DNA of 64,000 nucleotides from DATARH01 sp963705325 (GCA_963705325.1 OY970069.1:5022001-5086000); one strand, 5' to 3'; counted from the stretch's first letter, positions 26,899-34,720 are shown. Numbers and translations: made by a program. The notes: generated from the letters alone by a model not told the origin.

Positions 26899-28272
26899 TC
26901 AAGCTGTTTCGATCGGGAACTTGGCGAAAACTTCCTCCATGCGTTTATAGGCTTTCTCCATCGCGTCCTTCGGCGTCATCCCATTCTTCATCACGTCGAA
27001 CCAGGCAAGCTGGATCGCGTGCTCGCTGTTGATCTGCGCCATCGCCGGATTGTACGATTCGAAGAGCGGGAAGGTCGGGCTGAACAGCGTCTCCTTTATG
27101 TAGGTGGAGCGGTGTGGATCGGCTGGATCGAGCCAGAACGGGTCGCTCTTGGCCATGCTCGGCATCGGAATTGCCCAGCGGCCGAGCCCGCCTTTGAGGT
27201 AGTCGTTCAGCGTCTTCGGCTGGATCGAATACTTCAGGAAATCCTTGGCGACATCGACGTTCTTCGCCCCCTTGGGGATCACCGCGCCGAAGATCGGCAG
27301 CGGGCTCGCCAGTTCCTTCCCATCGTTGCCGAGCGGCATCCCCAGGGTCAGGATGTCGTCGTACTGCGCCTTGTCCTTGTAGAGCGCGACTTCGGTCGAC
27401 AGCGAGCCATCGAAGTCCATGACGATCAGCTTCGAATGGAAGGCGTTGTTGTCGTCGGCGTCGTTCCAGCCCGTGACCCCCGATGGCACATAACCCTTCT
27501 TGTAGGGGACGGTGAGCTTCTCGACCGCCTTGATCGCCGCTTCCTTGATCTGCGGATCGTCGACATGGAGCTTGCCGTCCGCGGTGACCATGCCCCCGCC
27601 GCCATAGGCGTTAAGGAACGCCTGGAAGGTGATGCAGGGGTCGACCCCCGTAGCGGTCAGTTGATAGCCGTGGGCGTAGACGCTGCGGTTCCCCGCGTCA
27701 CGCAACTTGTCCTGCACCGGCTCGAAGAAATCGAGAAAGGCGTCCCATTTTTTCGGGATGTCGGAAACCTTGAACCCGGCCTTTTCGACCAGCGAGGTCC
27801 AGACGTGGAACGGCACGCCCGCCGCCTTCATCGGGACCGCGTAAAACGCCCGCTTCTTGGTCTTCTGGTTGTAGCAGTTGCTCGCCACTAGTGCCGTGTC
27901 GATGAATTGCGATTTCTGCGTCGCGACGATGTCGCTGACATCGAGCAGCTGGTCTTGCCACGCGGTCGTCGGAACAAACTGGAAATCGGCAAATTCCATC
28001 ACGTCGGGGACGTCGCCGCTGGTAATCGCGGAGATTTCCTTCTGCCGCAGCGGCGCGAACGGGATGATGCTGGAGTCGATCTTATTGCCGCTGGCCTTCT
28101 GATAGTCCGCGACCAATTGGTTAAAAGCATCGTCCTCGTTGGAGACGAAGCCTTGCGTCCACCACACCGTGGCGGTCTTGGCCGCGGCATTGGCGACATA
28201 GGGACATCCGATTGCGCTTACAGTGGCGAACGCCGCGCTATTGCGCAGCACCGCCCGGCGGGTCAACCGCAT
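26899..28272 (-). CDS. Extracellular solute-binding protein, family 1 (S5 of five)
   Basis: A 457-residue binding protein with Tat signal MRLTRRAVLRNSAAFATVS...ANAAA, and like S4 a Cys (AIGCPYVANA) within it. Shared blocks: KTATVWWTQGFVSNEDDAFN, WNDADDNNAFHSKLIVMDFD and the C-terminal VFAKFPIETA. The start at 28272 follows GGGAAGGAGC; a longer open frame upstream to 28389 lies in the spacer and is not needed. First binding-protein gene after permeases F2/G2 in the direction of transcription, 141 bases downstream of G2, so F2-G2-S5 could be the original transporter unit and S4-S1 later copies. Confidence 0.9.
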   Translation of the reverse strand: MRLTRRAVLRNSAAFATVSAIGCPYVANAAAKTATVWWTQGFVSNEDDAFNQLVADYQKASGNKIDSSIIPFAPLRQKEISAITSGDVPDVMEFADFQFVPTTAWQDQLLDVSDIVATQKSQFIDTALVASNCYNQKTKKRAFYAVPMKAAGVPFHVWTSLVEKAGFKVSDIPKKWDAFLDFFEPVQDKLRDAGNRSVYAHGYQLTATGVDPCITFQAFLNAYGGGGMVTADGKLHVDDPQIKEAAIKAVEKLTVPYKKGYVPSGVTGWNDADDNNAFHSKLIVMDFDGSLSTEVALYKDKAQYDDILTLGMPLGNDGKELASPLPIFGAVIPKGAKNVDVAKDFLKYSIQPKTLNDYLKGGLGRWAIPMPSMAKSDPFWLDPADPHRSTYIKETLFSPTFPLFESYNPAMAQINSEHAIQLAWFDVMKNGMTPKDAMEKAYKRMEEVFAKFPIETA

Positions 28273-28413
28273 GACGAAGCTCCTTCCCTGTTCAATCCCC
28301 CGGTTTGGCGGGGCCGCCCTTTTTATTGGGCTGGACCGAAAGCAAACACTCGTTCCGCGGGGCGAGTCAATCCCTCGCGTTCCCGTCATGCACGCCCTGA
28401 AGCGCCCGGCGTT

Positions 28414-29298
28414 TCAGTCGTCGACGCGGGCTGTCGAGAGACTTGCCGCGACGTAGCGCCGCAGGGCGAGCAACAGCGCGATCGGCGGCAGCACGTAGAT
28501 GATGCCGGCGGCCATCATCGCGTTCCATTCCGCGTCGACATCCTCGAATAGCTGGCCCTGGGTCACCGACACGGTCATGTGCCGCACCGAAAGCAGCACG
28601 GCTTGGTAGAGATAGTCGTTCCAGGCCAGCAGCATCGCGTAAATCGCCACGACCGCCAGCGCCGGCGCCATCATGGGGAGATAGATCCGCAGATAGACCT
28701 GCGGCGCGGATGCGCCATCGACCCGGGCCGCGTCGTCCAGCTCGAACGGTATCAAATTCCCGTACAGTTGCAGAATGATGATCGCGAACGGTGTGGCGAA
28801 GGTTACTTGCGCCGCGATCACCGCCCACAAATTATCGGCGAGCCCATAGGCGTGCATGATCGCGTAATAGGGAACGATCAGCAGCGACGCAGGAAGGGCA
28901 TAGGTGAGCAGCGCGGTGTTGGTCAGGAGCGACGCTTTGCCCAGGCGCAGGCGGCTCACCGCGAAGCTCGCCAGCGACCCGACCAGCAGCGTCAGGATCA
29001 TCGTGAACAGGCCGATGAACAGGCTGTTGCCGAACTGCTGCCAGAAATTCTCCAGGTATCGCGCCTCCTGGGTAATGACGTCCCGAAAACTGTCGAGCGA
29101 GGGCGATGGCGGCCAGAGATTGCCGTCGAACTCGATCTCGCCTTCTTCCGGATCGAGCGCGACCAGGAACATGTTGTAGATCGGCAGCAGCGACCAGATC
29201 AGCAGCGCGATGCCGAGGATGAGGGAACCCGCCTCGACCGCCATCCGGCGCGGCCGGCGCCGGCGCCGCGCTGGCTCACCTATCGCGGTTGCGCTCAT
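28414..29298 (-). CDS. Carbohydrate ABC transporter permease, MalG-type (G2)
   Basis: A 294-residue inner-membrane permease, paralog of G1. The EAA loop is LDDAARVDGASAPQVYLRIYL followed by PMMAPAL. It has about six membrane segments and an Arg-rich cytoplasmic N-terminus (ARRRRRPRR). It overlaps the stop of F2 by four bases (ATGA). The same frame stays open far upstream through F2 DNA, but that part translates to low-complexity Arg-rich sequence and is not coding. It would form a heterodimer with F2; the energising ATPase is not in the window. Confidence 0.9.
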   Translation of the reverse strand: MSATAIGEPARRRRRPRRMAVEAGSLILGIALLIWSLLPIYNMFLVALDPEEGEIEFDGNLWPPSPSLDSFRDVITQEARYLENFWQQFGNSLFIGLFTMILTLLVGSLASFAVSRLRLGKASLLTNTALLTYALPASLLIVPYYAIMHAYGLADNLWAVIAAQVTFATPFAIIILQLYGNLIPFELDDAARVDGASAPQVYLRIYLPMMAPALAVVAIYAMLLAWNDYLYQAVLLSVRHMTVSVTQGQLFEDVDAEWNAMMAAGIIYVLPPIALLLALRRYVAASLSTARVDD

Positions 29299-30212
29299 AG
29301 CTGCACCTCGCCGGTCCGCAGCCGGCGTATCAGGACGATCGCGATCGGGATCAGCAGGGGCAGCGCCGACATCACCGCGGCGACGCCGAGCGCCGGTTTC
29401 GCGGTCACGAAGGCGTAGCGGTAGCCGAGCGTCGCCAGCACGTCGGTGGACAGCGCCGGCGCCCCGCTCGAGACCAGAAAGACCGTGGTGAAGTCGCCGA
29501 GCATCCACAGCGTCGAGACCAGCGTGCAGATGAGATAGAGGTTCGCCAGCAAGGGAAAGGTGACGTGCGCGAAGCGGCGCACCCCGGTCGCCCCGTCGAC
29601 CTCGGCCGCATCGTAGATGTCGCGCGGGATCGTCATGCGGGCGGCGATGAAGATTACCGTCCAGAACGGCATCCACTTCCAGATATAGGCGGCGATGTCC
29701 CAACCGAGCGCGAGGACGCGGTCGTTGAACCAGATTGGCCCGTCGATCCCGAAAAACTCGGTCAACAGACCGTCGAGCAGGCCCCGCTGGTCGATCAGCA
29801 TCCAGTGGAACGATACGCAGGCCTGCGCCGTCGCGATCAGCCATGGCAGGATGAAGGGAACCAGCAAGGCCCTGATCCACCAGCGGCGGCGCAAGAAGAA
29901 TCCCGACAGCAGCAAGGCGAGGAACATTTTCAGGTTCACGCCGAGCCCGACAAAGATAATGGTGTTGACCAGCGTCATGAGATAGAGCGGGTCCGAAACC
30001 AGATCGCGATAGAGCGCGGGCTTCGCCCCCATCCACAGCGCATAGCCAAACGGGCAGACGACAAAGGCGAGGAACACCGCCGCGTAGGGCGCGATAAACG
30101 CGATCGCCCAGCGCAAATCCGCGCCGTGCAATCGGCGACGTCCAAGCGATGCTCCCTGCCCCTTGGCGCTTATGCTGTCCGGCGCGGCGAGCACCGGCTG
30201 CTTGCTGCTCAT
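29295..30212 (-). CDS. Carbohydrate ABC transporter permease, MalF-type (F2)
   Basis: A 305-residue permease of the same length as F1 and clearly related (AIAFIAPYAAVFLAFVVCPFGYALWMGAKPALY; EAA loop YDAAEVDGATGVRRFAHVTFPL). It begins the long minus-strand transporter locus; the region just upstream (30213-30362) must hold the main promoter. A decayed copy of its start-codon region is visible at about 30774-30823. Inner-membrane location; moves a sugar delivered by one or more of the S1-S5 binding proteins. Confidence 0.9.
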   Translation of the reverse strand: MSSKQPVLAAPDSISAKGQGASLGRRRLHGADLRWAIAFIAPYAAVFLAFVVCPFGYALWMGAKPALYRDLVSDPLYLMTLVNTIIFVGLGVNLKMFLALLLSGFFLRRRWWIRALLVPFILPWLIATAQACVSFHWMLIDQRGLLDGLLTEFFGIDGPIWFNDRVLALGWDIAAYIWKWMPFWTVIFIAARMTIPRDIYDAAEVDGATGVRRFAHVTFPLLANLYLICTLVSTLWMLGDFTTVFLVSSGAPALSTDVLATLGYRYAFVTAKPALGVAAVMSALPLLIPIAIVLIRRLRTGEVQL

Positions 30213-30362
30213 CGCTCCGGATCATCGCGGCTTCGGGCGGCGTGCGCAACCAAGTGGTAATCGCGTCCCCGCGTTAACAATCGCTCAAGCGATCTCCGCG
30301 ATGCTGACATCTCCAAGGCCTCTCGATCGCGGGAGACACCTCGGTCGGTGCAGGAGGACGGG

Positions 30363-30689
30363 ATGAGATTGGAGTTGTCGCGCCTGTCGGGCGAGCCGGT
30401 CTGCAAGGACCTCTGGCGGTCGGCCCCGGGTGTTCCGGTGGATTACCTCGACGACCTCGTCAGAGATGAGTTGCTGAGCTTTTACGACGGCAACGACCAG
30501 ACTTTCTGGCCCAAGGCCCAATATGGCCAATCGGCGCCCGAACTGGTCCAGATGGTCGACGATGACGGCGCGCTTCTCGCCAAGTACGACGTCAACGACC
30601 TCGCCGCGGACACCGGCCGCAAGCTCGCCGCGCCCTTGGCGCCGGCGACGGCTATTGGCGGCCTCGCCGATGGCGGCGGCTCCCGCTAA
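30363..30689 (+). CDS. Small hypothetical protein
   Basis: A 108-residue protein that I do not recognise. The ATG at 30363 is preceded by an excellent GGAGG. The first 80 residues look like a folded acidic domain (VDYLDDLVRDELLSFYDGNDQTFWPKAQYG, LVQMVDDDGALLAKYDVNDL); the rest is Ala/Gly-rich and probably flexible. No signal peptide or membrane segment. It is divergent from the transporter gene F2 and may share a promoter region with it. Confidence 0.5.
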   Translation: MRLELSRLSGEPVCKDLWRSAPGVPVDYLDDLVRDELLSFYDGNDQTFWPKAQYGQSAPELVQMVDDDGALLAKYDVNDLAADTGRKLAAPLAPATAIGGLADGGGSR

Positions 30690-31012
30690 GCCGGAGCGCT
30701 CGCTTTTGGTGCCGCCGCCGCTATAGAGCGACGGCTTGCTCGCAGGCCGGGACCGTGCGCCGCGGCAGGCTCCGTGCTGCTGATCGTCCGGGATCATCGC
30801 GAGTTCGCCGCGCGTTCGCAATCAACCCGTCCGCGGCGGCGATGACTTTACCGGCCGGGAGCCATCACCGACGTGCGACTAGACGCGAGCGAACGAATTT
30901 TTATCTCCGGTGGCGATAGCTCCCTGGGAGAGAACCTCTCATTTCGAGTGTTTAAAAGTATTTCAACCGTCTTCTGCCTCACTGGCTCGAGGTATCCGAT
31001 CAGGGGCAGCAC
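30690..31012. other. Intergenic region with a decayed copy of the F2 start region
   Basis: About 323 bases without a convincing gene. Bases 30774-30823 resemble 30202-30252, the start-codon region of permease F2, with the ATG lost. The right part (30890-31012) is AT-richer (GAATTTTTATC, GTTTAAAAGTATTTC) and probably contains the promoter of the gene at 31013; no clear -35/-10 pair was assigned. Confidence 0.4.
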
Positions 31013-31537
31013 ATGGGCAAGCTTCTCTTTTTCGTCGGCGCGTTAGCGATCGGCGGCTATTACCTCGTCCATAACATGCCTAGTGCGACGGTCTTCCCCT
31101 ATTCCAAGGAGCAGGTGGAGGCCATTCTGGTGGACGCGAGGACCACCCTGCCGAGGCGAGATGGGCACGGGCAGATCGAGATCTGGGGAGCGGGCCGCTC
31201 GGAGAAGGGCGTCACGCTGCATATGAAATACGCCAGCACGGCGCCGCTGCTGACCTGCCAGGCGGTCATCACGGCGGTCGCGCCCAACCAAAGCGACGTC
31301 GTAGCCGATTGCAATAGAGACCCACCGAGCGATTCCCCACTGAGCCGCACGCAAGACGAGCTCCTTGCCCCCATGTTCGAGGAACATATCTTTGCGACGC
31401 TCGACAAACGCCCCTTTGATCGAGACAGGGTCGATCAAAGGGAGGTGGGGATCGTTTTCAGGAACATCCACGGGCTGCGGGACGAGGCGATCCAGAGAGC
31501 AGGCCAGTTTGGAGATGCTCTTTCCAATTCCAAATAA
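31013..31537 (+). CDS. Hypothetical membrane-anchored protein
   Basis: A 174-residue protein with one N-terminal hydrophobic segment (LLFFVGALAIGGYYLV) acting as uncleaved anchor or signal, then a soluble domain expected in the periplasm. The domain contains two cysteines (LLTCQAVITA and VVADCNRD) that could form a disulfide, which is worth noting beside the thiol-oxidoreductase gene downstream. No known domain was recognised. It lies about 125 bases upstream of the FrnE-like gene on the same strand; a GGCGCC hairpin in the gap may end its transcript. Confidence 0.6.
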   Translation: MGKLLFFVGALAIGGYYLVHNMPSATVFPYSKEQVEAILVDARTTLPRRDGHGQIEIWGAGRSEKGVTLHMKYASTAPLLTCQAVITAVAPNQSDVVADCNRDPPSDSPLSRTQDELLAPMFEEHIFATLDKRPFDRDRVDQREVGIVFRNIHGLRDEAIQRAGQFGDALSNSK

Positions 31538-31548
31538 AACTTGCACAC

Positions 31549-31573
31549 CATGCGGCGCCTGGACGGCGCCCTG
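31549..31573 (+). terminator. Possible terminator hairpin after the membrane-anchored protein
   Basis: GGCGCC TGGAC GGCGCC forms a compact 6-bp stem shortly after the stop at 31537. No U tract follows, so termination would be weak. Confidence 0.35.
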
Positions 31574-31662
31574 AGTTCAAATCGCTAATTGCGAAGTCTT
31601 AGTCGCTGACCGGGCGGGTTTAGACGCGTAGAATGCCGCCAACGTCAAAGCGGAGTTCGCTC

Positions 31663-32274
31663 ATGCCCGTCACCCTGGAGATCTTCACCGACTACGTCTG
31701 ACCCTGGTGCTACCTCAGTACCGTGCGTATTGAAAAGCTTCAGGCGGCGTACGAGATCGACACCAAGCTGGTGCATTTCCCGCTGCATCCCGACACGCCC
31801 ATGGAGGGGCGCGAGATGGCGGGGTTCTATGCCCAGCGCGGGCTCGATCCCGAGCAGATGTACCAGCAGATGAAGGAGCGGATGGACGAGGAGGGCCTGC
31901 CCTACGGCCGCCGCACCCACACCTACAACAGCCGCCTGGCGCAGGAGCTCGGCAAATGGGCCGACACCCAGCCCGGCGGCGGCGCGATCCACGACAAGCT
32001 CTACCGTGCCTATTTCGTCGACGCGCGCAACATCGGCGACCCCGACGTGCTGGTCGACATCGCCGAGTTGGTGGGGCTCGACGGCGAGGAGGCGCGCCGC
32101 ATCATCGACGAGCGCGTCTTCAAGGACGAGGTCGACGCCGACTGGCAGAAATCGGCCAATTACGGCGTCACCGGCGTGCCGACCTTTGTCGCCGCGCGCT
32201 ATGGAGTCGTCGGCGCCCAGCCCTACGAGGTGCTGGTGCAGCTGGTCGAGAAGGCCGGCGCGGCGAAGCGTTGA
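31663..32274 (+). CDS. DsbA/FrnE-like thiol-disulfide oxidoreductase, probable selenoprotein (UGA in place of first active-site Cys)
   Basis: Read through one in-frame TGA at 31699-31701, this is a 203-residue DsbA-superfamily (FrnE / 2-hydroxychromene-2-carboxylate isomerase-like) protein. It starts MPVTLEIFTDYV-x-PWCYLSTVRIEKL; family members have CPWC, and the TGA sits exactly at the first, nucleophilic Cys, giving U-P-W-C. The cis-proline loop GVTGVPTFVAARYG is near the C-terminus. The ATG has AGCGGAG upstream. Without recoding, the next start (GTG 31723) would drop strand 1 and the active site. The rest of the frame is intact and conserved. Selenocysteine insertion is inferred; a sense-to-stop mutation is the alternative. 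Confidence 0.8.
31699..31701 (+). promoter_or_regulatory. In-frame UGA, candidate selenocysteine codon
   Basis: The codon lies between GTC (Val) and CCC TGG TGC (Pro-Trp-Cys) in the FrnE-like gene. The Cys-to-UGA change at a redox-active position is the classical sign of a selenoprotein. All codons before and after are in frame with a good start and family-like sequence. Confidence 0.7.
31706..31753 (+). promoter_or_regulatory. Candidate bacterial SECIS hairpins after the UGA
   Basis: Two structures fit by eye. One is GGTGCT (31706-31711) with AGTACC (31717-31722), 6 bp with one G-U, loop ACCTC, starting four bases after the UGA. The other is CGTGCG (31722-31727) with CGTACG (31748-31753), enclosing TGAA/TTCA around an AAGC loop at 31735-31738, about 34 bases after the UGA, within the usual distance for bacterial SECIS loops. 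Neither has the preferred G as first loop base, so both are tentative. Confidence 0.35.
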
Positions 32275-32313
32275 GAGACCCGGCGAGCGAAGTGAGCCGT
32301 TGGTCGAACAACG

Positions 32314-32334
32314 CCCCCGGACTTGATCCGGGGG
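32314..32334. terminator. Bidirectional hairpin between convergent genes
   Basis: CCCCCGGA (32314-32321) and TCCGGGGG (32327-32334) form a perfect 8-bp stem with loop CTTGA. It lies between the stops of the FrnE-like gene and the MFS gene, so it can serve both strands. No U tract. Confidence 0.55.
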
Positions 32335-32338
32335 CCCG

Positions 32339-33628
32339 CTAGACCGCCGCCGGCCGCCGCGAGACCAGCGCCGCGACGACACTGAGCCCGGCCAGCGCGG
32401 CGAACAGGCTCAGTGACAGCTGGTAGCTGCCGGTCCAGTCCCTGAGCGCGCCCGATGTCAGCGGCCCGGCGGCCTGTGCCATTACTTGCGCCGACAGCGC
32501 GACGCTGCGGATCGCGCCGAAATGCGCGCGGCCGAAATAATCGGCCCAGGCGACCGGCAGCAGCGTCAGGATGCCGCCGACCCCGAAACCGAACAGCGCC
32601 GCCGCGAGATAGGCGTCGGTGGGCGAGGCGATCGCCTTCATCAACAGCGCGCTTGCCATCAGCATCACGCCGATCGCCGCCAGCGGATAGCGCACCGGCA
32701 GGCGGCGCGGCAGAAACCCGCACGCCAGCGTCGCCAGCGCCGAGAACGCCGAGAACGTGCTGACGATGGTTGCTGCCGTGGCGGGCGCGATGCCGCGCTC
32801 GATCAGATGCGGCGCCTGGTGCAGGCTGATCCCCGCCTGGATCGGGTAGACCATCACCGTATAAAGCAGCAGCAGCCAAAACGCCGGGGTACGCATAGCC
32901 TGGCGGCGCGAGAATGCCGGTTCCGCCGGCGCCGCGCTAGTCGCCGCGGCGCTTGCCGGAAGGTCGCGCTGTATCCCGTCGGGATGCAGCCCCAGATCCT
33001 CCGGACGGCGCACCAGCAGCAGCCAGGTGGGCAGGAAGCCGACAATCAGGGTCAATAGACCGAGCGCCACCCACGACTCCCGCCACGACCCGCGCAGCAT
33101 CGCCAGCTGGGCGATCAGCGGCATCGCCACCAGCCCCACCAGCTGCGCCAAGGTCGCGATCGACGTCGCCCTGGCGCGCCGCGCGACGAACCAGTTGTTC
33201 ACCGCGCCGTAAATGCCCAGGTCGAACGGGCTCGCCCAGTTCATCCGGGCGAAGCAGAACAACAGGTAGAACACCGCCAGCGACGGGGTCAGCGACAGCA
33301 GCAGCAGCGCCGCGCCGGTAGTGAGGATGGCGTAGCACAGCACCAGCCGCGACCCGGCGCGGTCGAGAAACGGGCCGATCGCCGGCGAGACGATCGCGGC
33401 GAGGATGCCGCCCAGCGACACCGCGCCCGACAGCGCGGTGCGCGACCAGCCGAAATCGTGGATCAGCGGCGTCACGAACACCGACAGGGTCGCCACCGCC
33501 GGCCCCTGCCGCGCGAACCCGGCGCAGCACAACACCCCGAGCACAACCCAGCCGTAAAAGAACGGCACGCGGGCCGCGACCAGCGCCGGCAGCCGCGGCG
33601 GGCTCAGCGTGTTCGCTTCAGTCGTCAT
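32339..33628 (-). CDS. MFS transporter (monocarboxylate/oxalate-formate antiporter-like)
   Basis: A 429-residue inner-membrane protein with about 12 hydrophobic segments in two halves joined by a charged loop near residues 205-245 (GIQRDLPASAAATSAAPAEPAFSRRQ). The start FFYGWVVLGVLCCAG and motif SLGGILAAIVSPAIGPFLDRAGSR are typical of the monocarboxylate/OFA-type branch of the major facilitator superfamily. Substrate is probably an organic anion, but this is family-level only. It is convergent with the FrnE-like gene and divergent from the flavin enzyme at 33741. Confidence 0.85.
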   Translation of the reverse strand: MTTEANTLSPPRLPALVAARVPFFYGWVVLGVLCCAGFARQGPAVATLSVFVTPLIHDFGWSRTALSGAVSLGGILAAIVSPAIGPFLDRAGSRLVLCYAILTTGAALLLLSLTPSLAVFYLLFCFARMNWASPFDLGIYGAVNNWFVARRARATSIATLAQLVGLVAMPLIAQLAMLRGSWRESWVALGLLTLIVGFLPTWLLLVRRPEDLGLHPDGIQRDLPASAAATSAAPAEPAFSRRQAMRTPAFWLLLLYTVMVYPIQAGISLHQAPHLIERGIAPATAATIVSTFSAFSALATLACGFLPRRLPVRYPLAAIGVMLMASALLMKAIASPTDAYLAAALFGFGVGGILTLLPVAWADYFGRAHFGAIRSVALSAQVMAQAAGPLTSGALRDWTGSYQLSLSLFAALAGLSVVAALVSRRPAAV

Positions 33629-33740
33629 GGTCGGAGCCGGCGCGCCGCATCGTGGCGGGCATTGCGGTCGAGCCGCCCGCCCCTGTCAATGCGTCACGCC
33701 GATTGACTAATATGCGGCGCCACAGTCAAGGAGACGCCGG

Positions 33741-34676
33741 ATGGCCCTACGCATCGGATATCTGCTGCCGACCCGCGAGCAGGTCATGGAGGGGCGGCCC
33801 GCGGCCGCGCCGCTGCTGGCGCTCGCCGAGCGCGCCGAGAGCCTCGGCTTCGATTCGATCTGGGTCGGCGACTCGCTGTTGGCGCGGCCGCGCCACGACC
33901 CGCTGACCCTGCTCGCCGCTGTCGCCGCGCGCACTCGCAAGACCGAGCTCGGCACCGCCGTGCTACTGCCCGCGCTGCGCAACCCCGTGGTGCTGGCGCA
34001 GCAGATCGCGACGTTGGATCAGATCAGCGAGGGCCGCTACATCCTCGGCGTCGGCATCGCGTCGGACAATCCGCCGATCCGCGCCGAGTTCGTCGCCGCC
34101 GGCGTGCCGTTCGAGAAGCGCGTCGGCCGCATGATGGAGGGGCTGCGGCTTAGCCGTGAATTATGGACCGGCAAGCCGATCAGCTGGAACGGCCGCTGGG
34201 TCCTGGAGAACAGCGTGCTCGGCCCGACGCCGCACCGGCCGGGCGGCCCGCCGATCTGGATCGGCGGCATGGTGCGCGCCGCGCGCGAACGGGTCGGCCG
34301 GCTCTATGACGGCTGGTTCCCCAACGCGCCCGACGCCAAGGGCTGGGGCGAGCAGTGGCGCGAAATCAAGGACATCGCGCGCGATGCCGGCCGCGACCCC
34401 GCCAGCCTCACCGGCGCGATCTACCTGACCCTGACCATCGACGAGGACGCCGCCCGCGCCGAGCGCCGGCTCGACGGGTTTTTCGAGAATTATTACGGCC
34501 AGCCGCCGGCGGCGATGCGCGGCCGCCAGGCCAACTACGCCGGCCCTGCCGCCGGCGCCGGGGCCTGGCTCAAATCCTATATCGACGAAGGCGCCAGCCA
34601 CTTGGTGCTGCGGTTCGCCGGCGACCCGGAACGCCAGATGGAGGCGATCGCCCGACTGCGCGGCGAATTAGGGTGA
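33741..34676 (+). CDS. LLM-class flavin-dependent oxidoreductase (second)
   Basis: A 311-residue luciferase-like TIM-barrel enzyme using reduced FMN or F420. Landmarks: LRIGYLLPTREQ at the N-terminus, LGFDSIWVGDSLLARPRHDPLTLLAAVAARTRKTELGTAVLLPALRNP, GRYILGVGIASD and GPPIWIGGM. It belongs to the shorter oxidoreductase branch rather than the EHHF-type at 603. AGGAG precedes the ATG. Substrate unknown. It lies divergent from the MFS gene, whose product could carry its substrate, but that is only a positional hint. Confidence 0.85.
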   Translation: MALRIGYLLPTREQVMEGRPAAAPLLALAERAESLGFDSIWVGDSLLARPRHDPLTLLAAVAARTRKTELGTAVLLPALRNPVVLAQQIATLDQISEGRYILGVGIASDNPPIRAEFVAAGVPFEKRVGRMMEGLRLSRELWTGKPISWNGRWVLENSVLGPTPHRPGGPPIWIGGMVRAARERVGRLYDGWFPNAPDAKGWGEQWREIKDIARDAGRDPASLTGAIYLTLTIDEDAARAERRLDGFFENYYGQPPAAMRGRQANYAGPAAGAGAWLKSYIDEGASHLVLRFAGDPERQMEAIARLRGELG

Positions 34677-34691
34677 TTACGATTATCGATA

Positions 34692-34720
34692 TTGACAAAA
34701 TAGTATTATTGTGATATGTA
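34692..34720 (+). promoter_or_regulatory. Near-consensus sigma-70 promoter with no clear gene downstream
   Basis: TTGACA (34692-34697) and TATGTA (34715-34720) are separated by exactly 17 bases in an AT-rich patch, the best housekeeping-type promoter in the window. Transcription would start near 34727 and run rightward into about 250 bases without a convincing protein gene, ending near the strong hairpin at 34974-35020. A small RNA or a very small protein is possible. Confidence 0.5.

Noticed and set aside
22106..28413. Regular spacing of similar units looked at first like a large direct-repeat or CRISPR-like array
   Set aside because: The repeated units are complete paralogous genes of about 1.4 kb with hairpin spacers; no short direct repeats with unique spacers exist.
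28414..30249. 611-codon frame suggesting an extended permease
   Set aside because: Its first half is an out-of-frame reading of permease F2 with Arg-rich composition; G2 begins at 29298 and overlaps F2 by four bases.
31570..31620. GTTCAAATC resembles the T-loop of a tRNA
   Set aside because: No acceptor stem, anticodon arm or CCA-compatible end could be placed around it; the nearby GGCGCC hairpin explains the structure better.
31663..31722. Treating the FrnE-like gene as simply starting at GTG 31723
   Set aside because: That product would lack the first beta strand and the active site, while the upstream codons fit the family exactly apart from the UGA.
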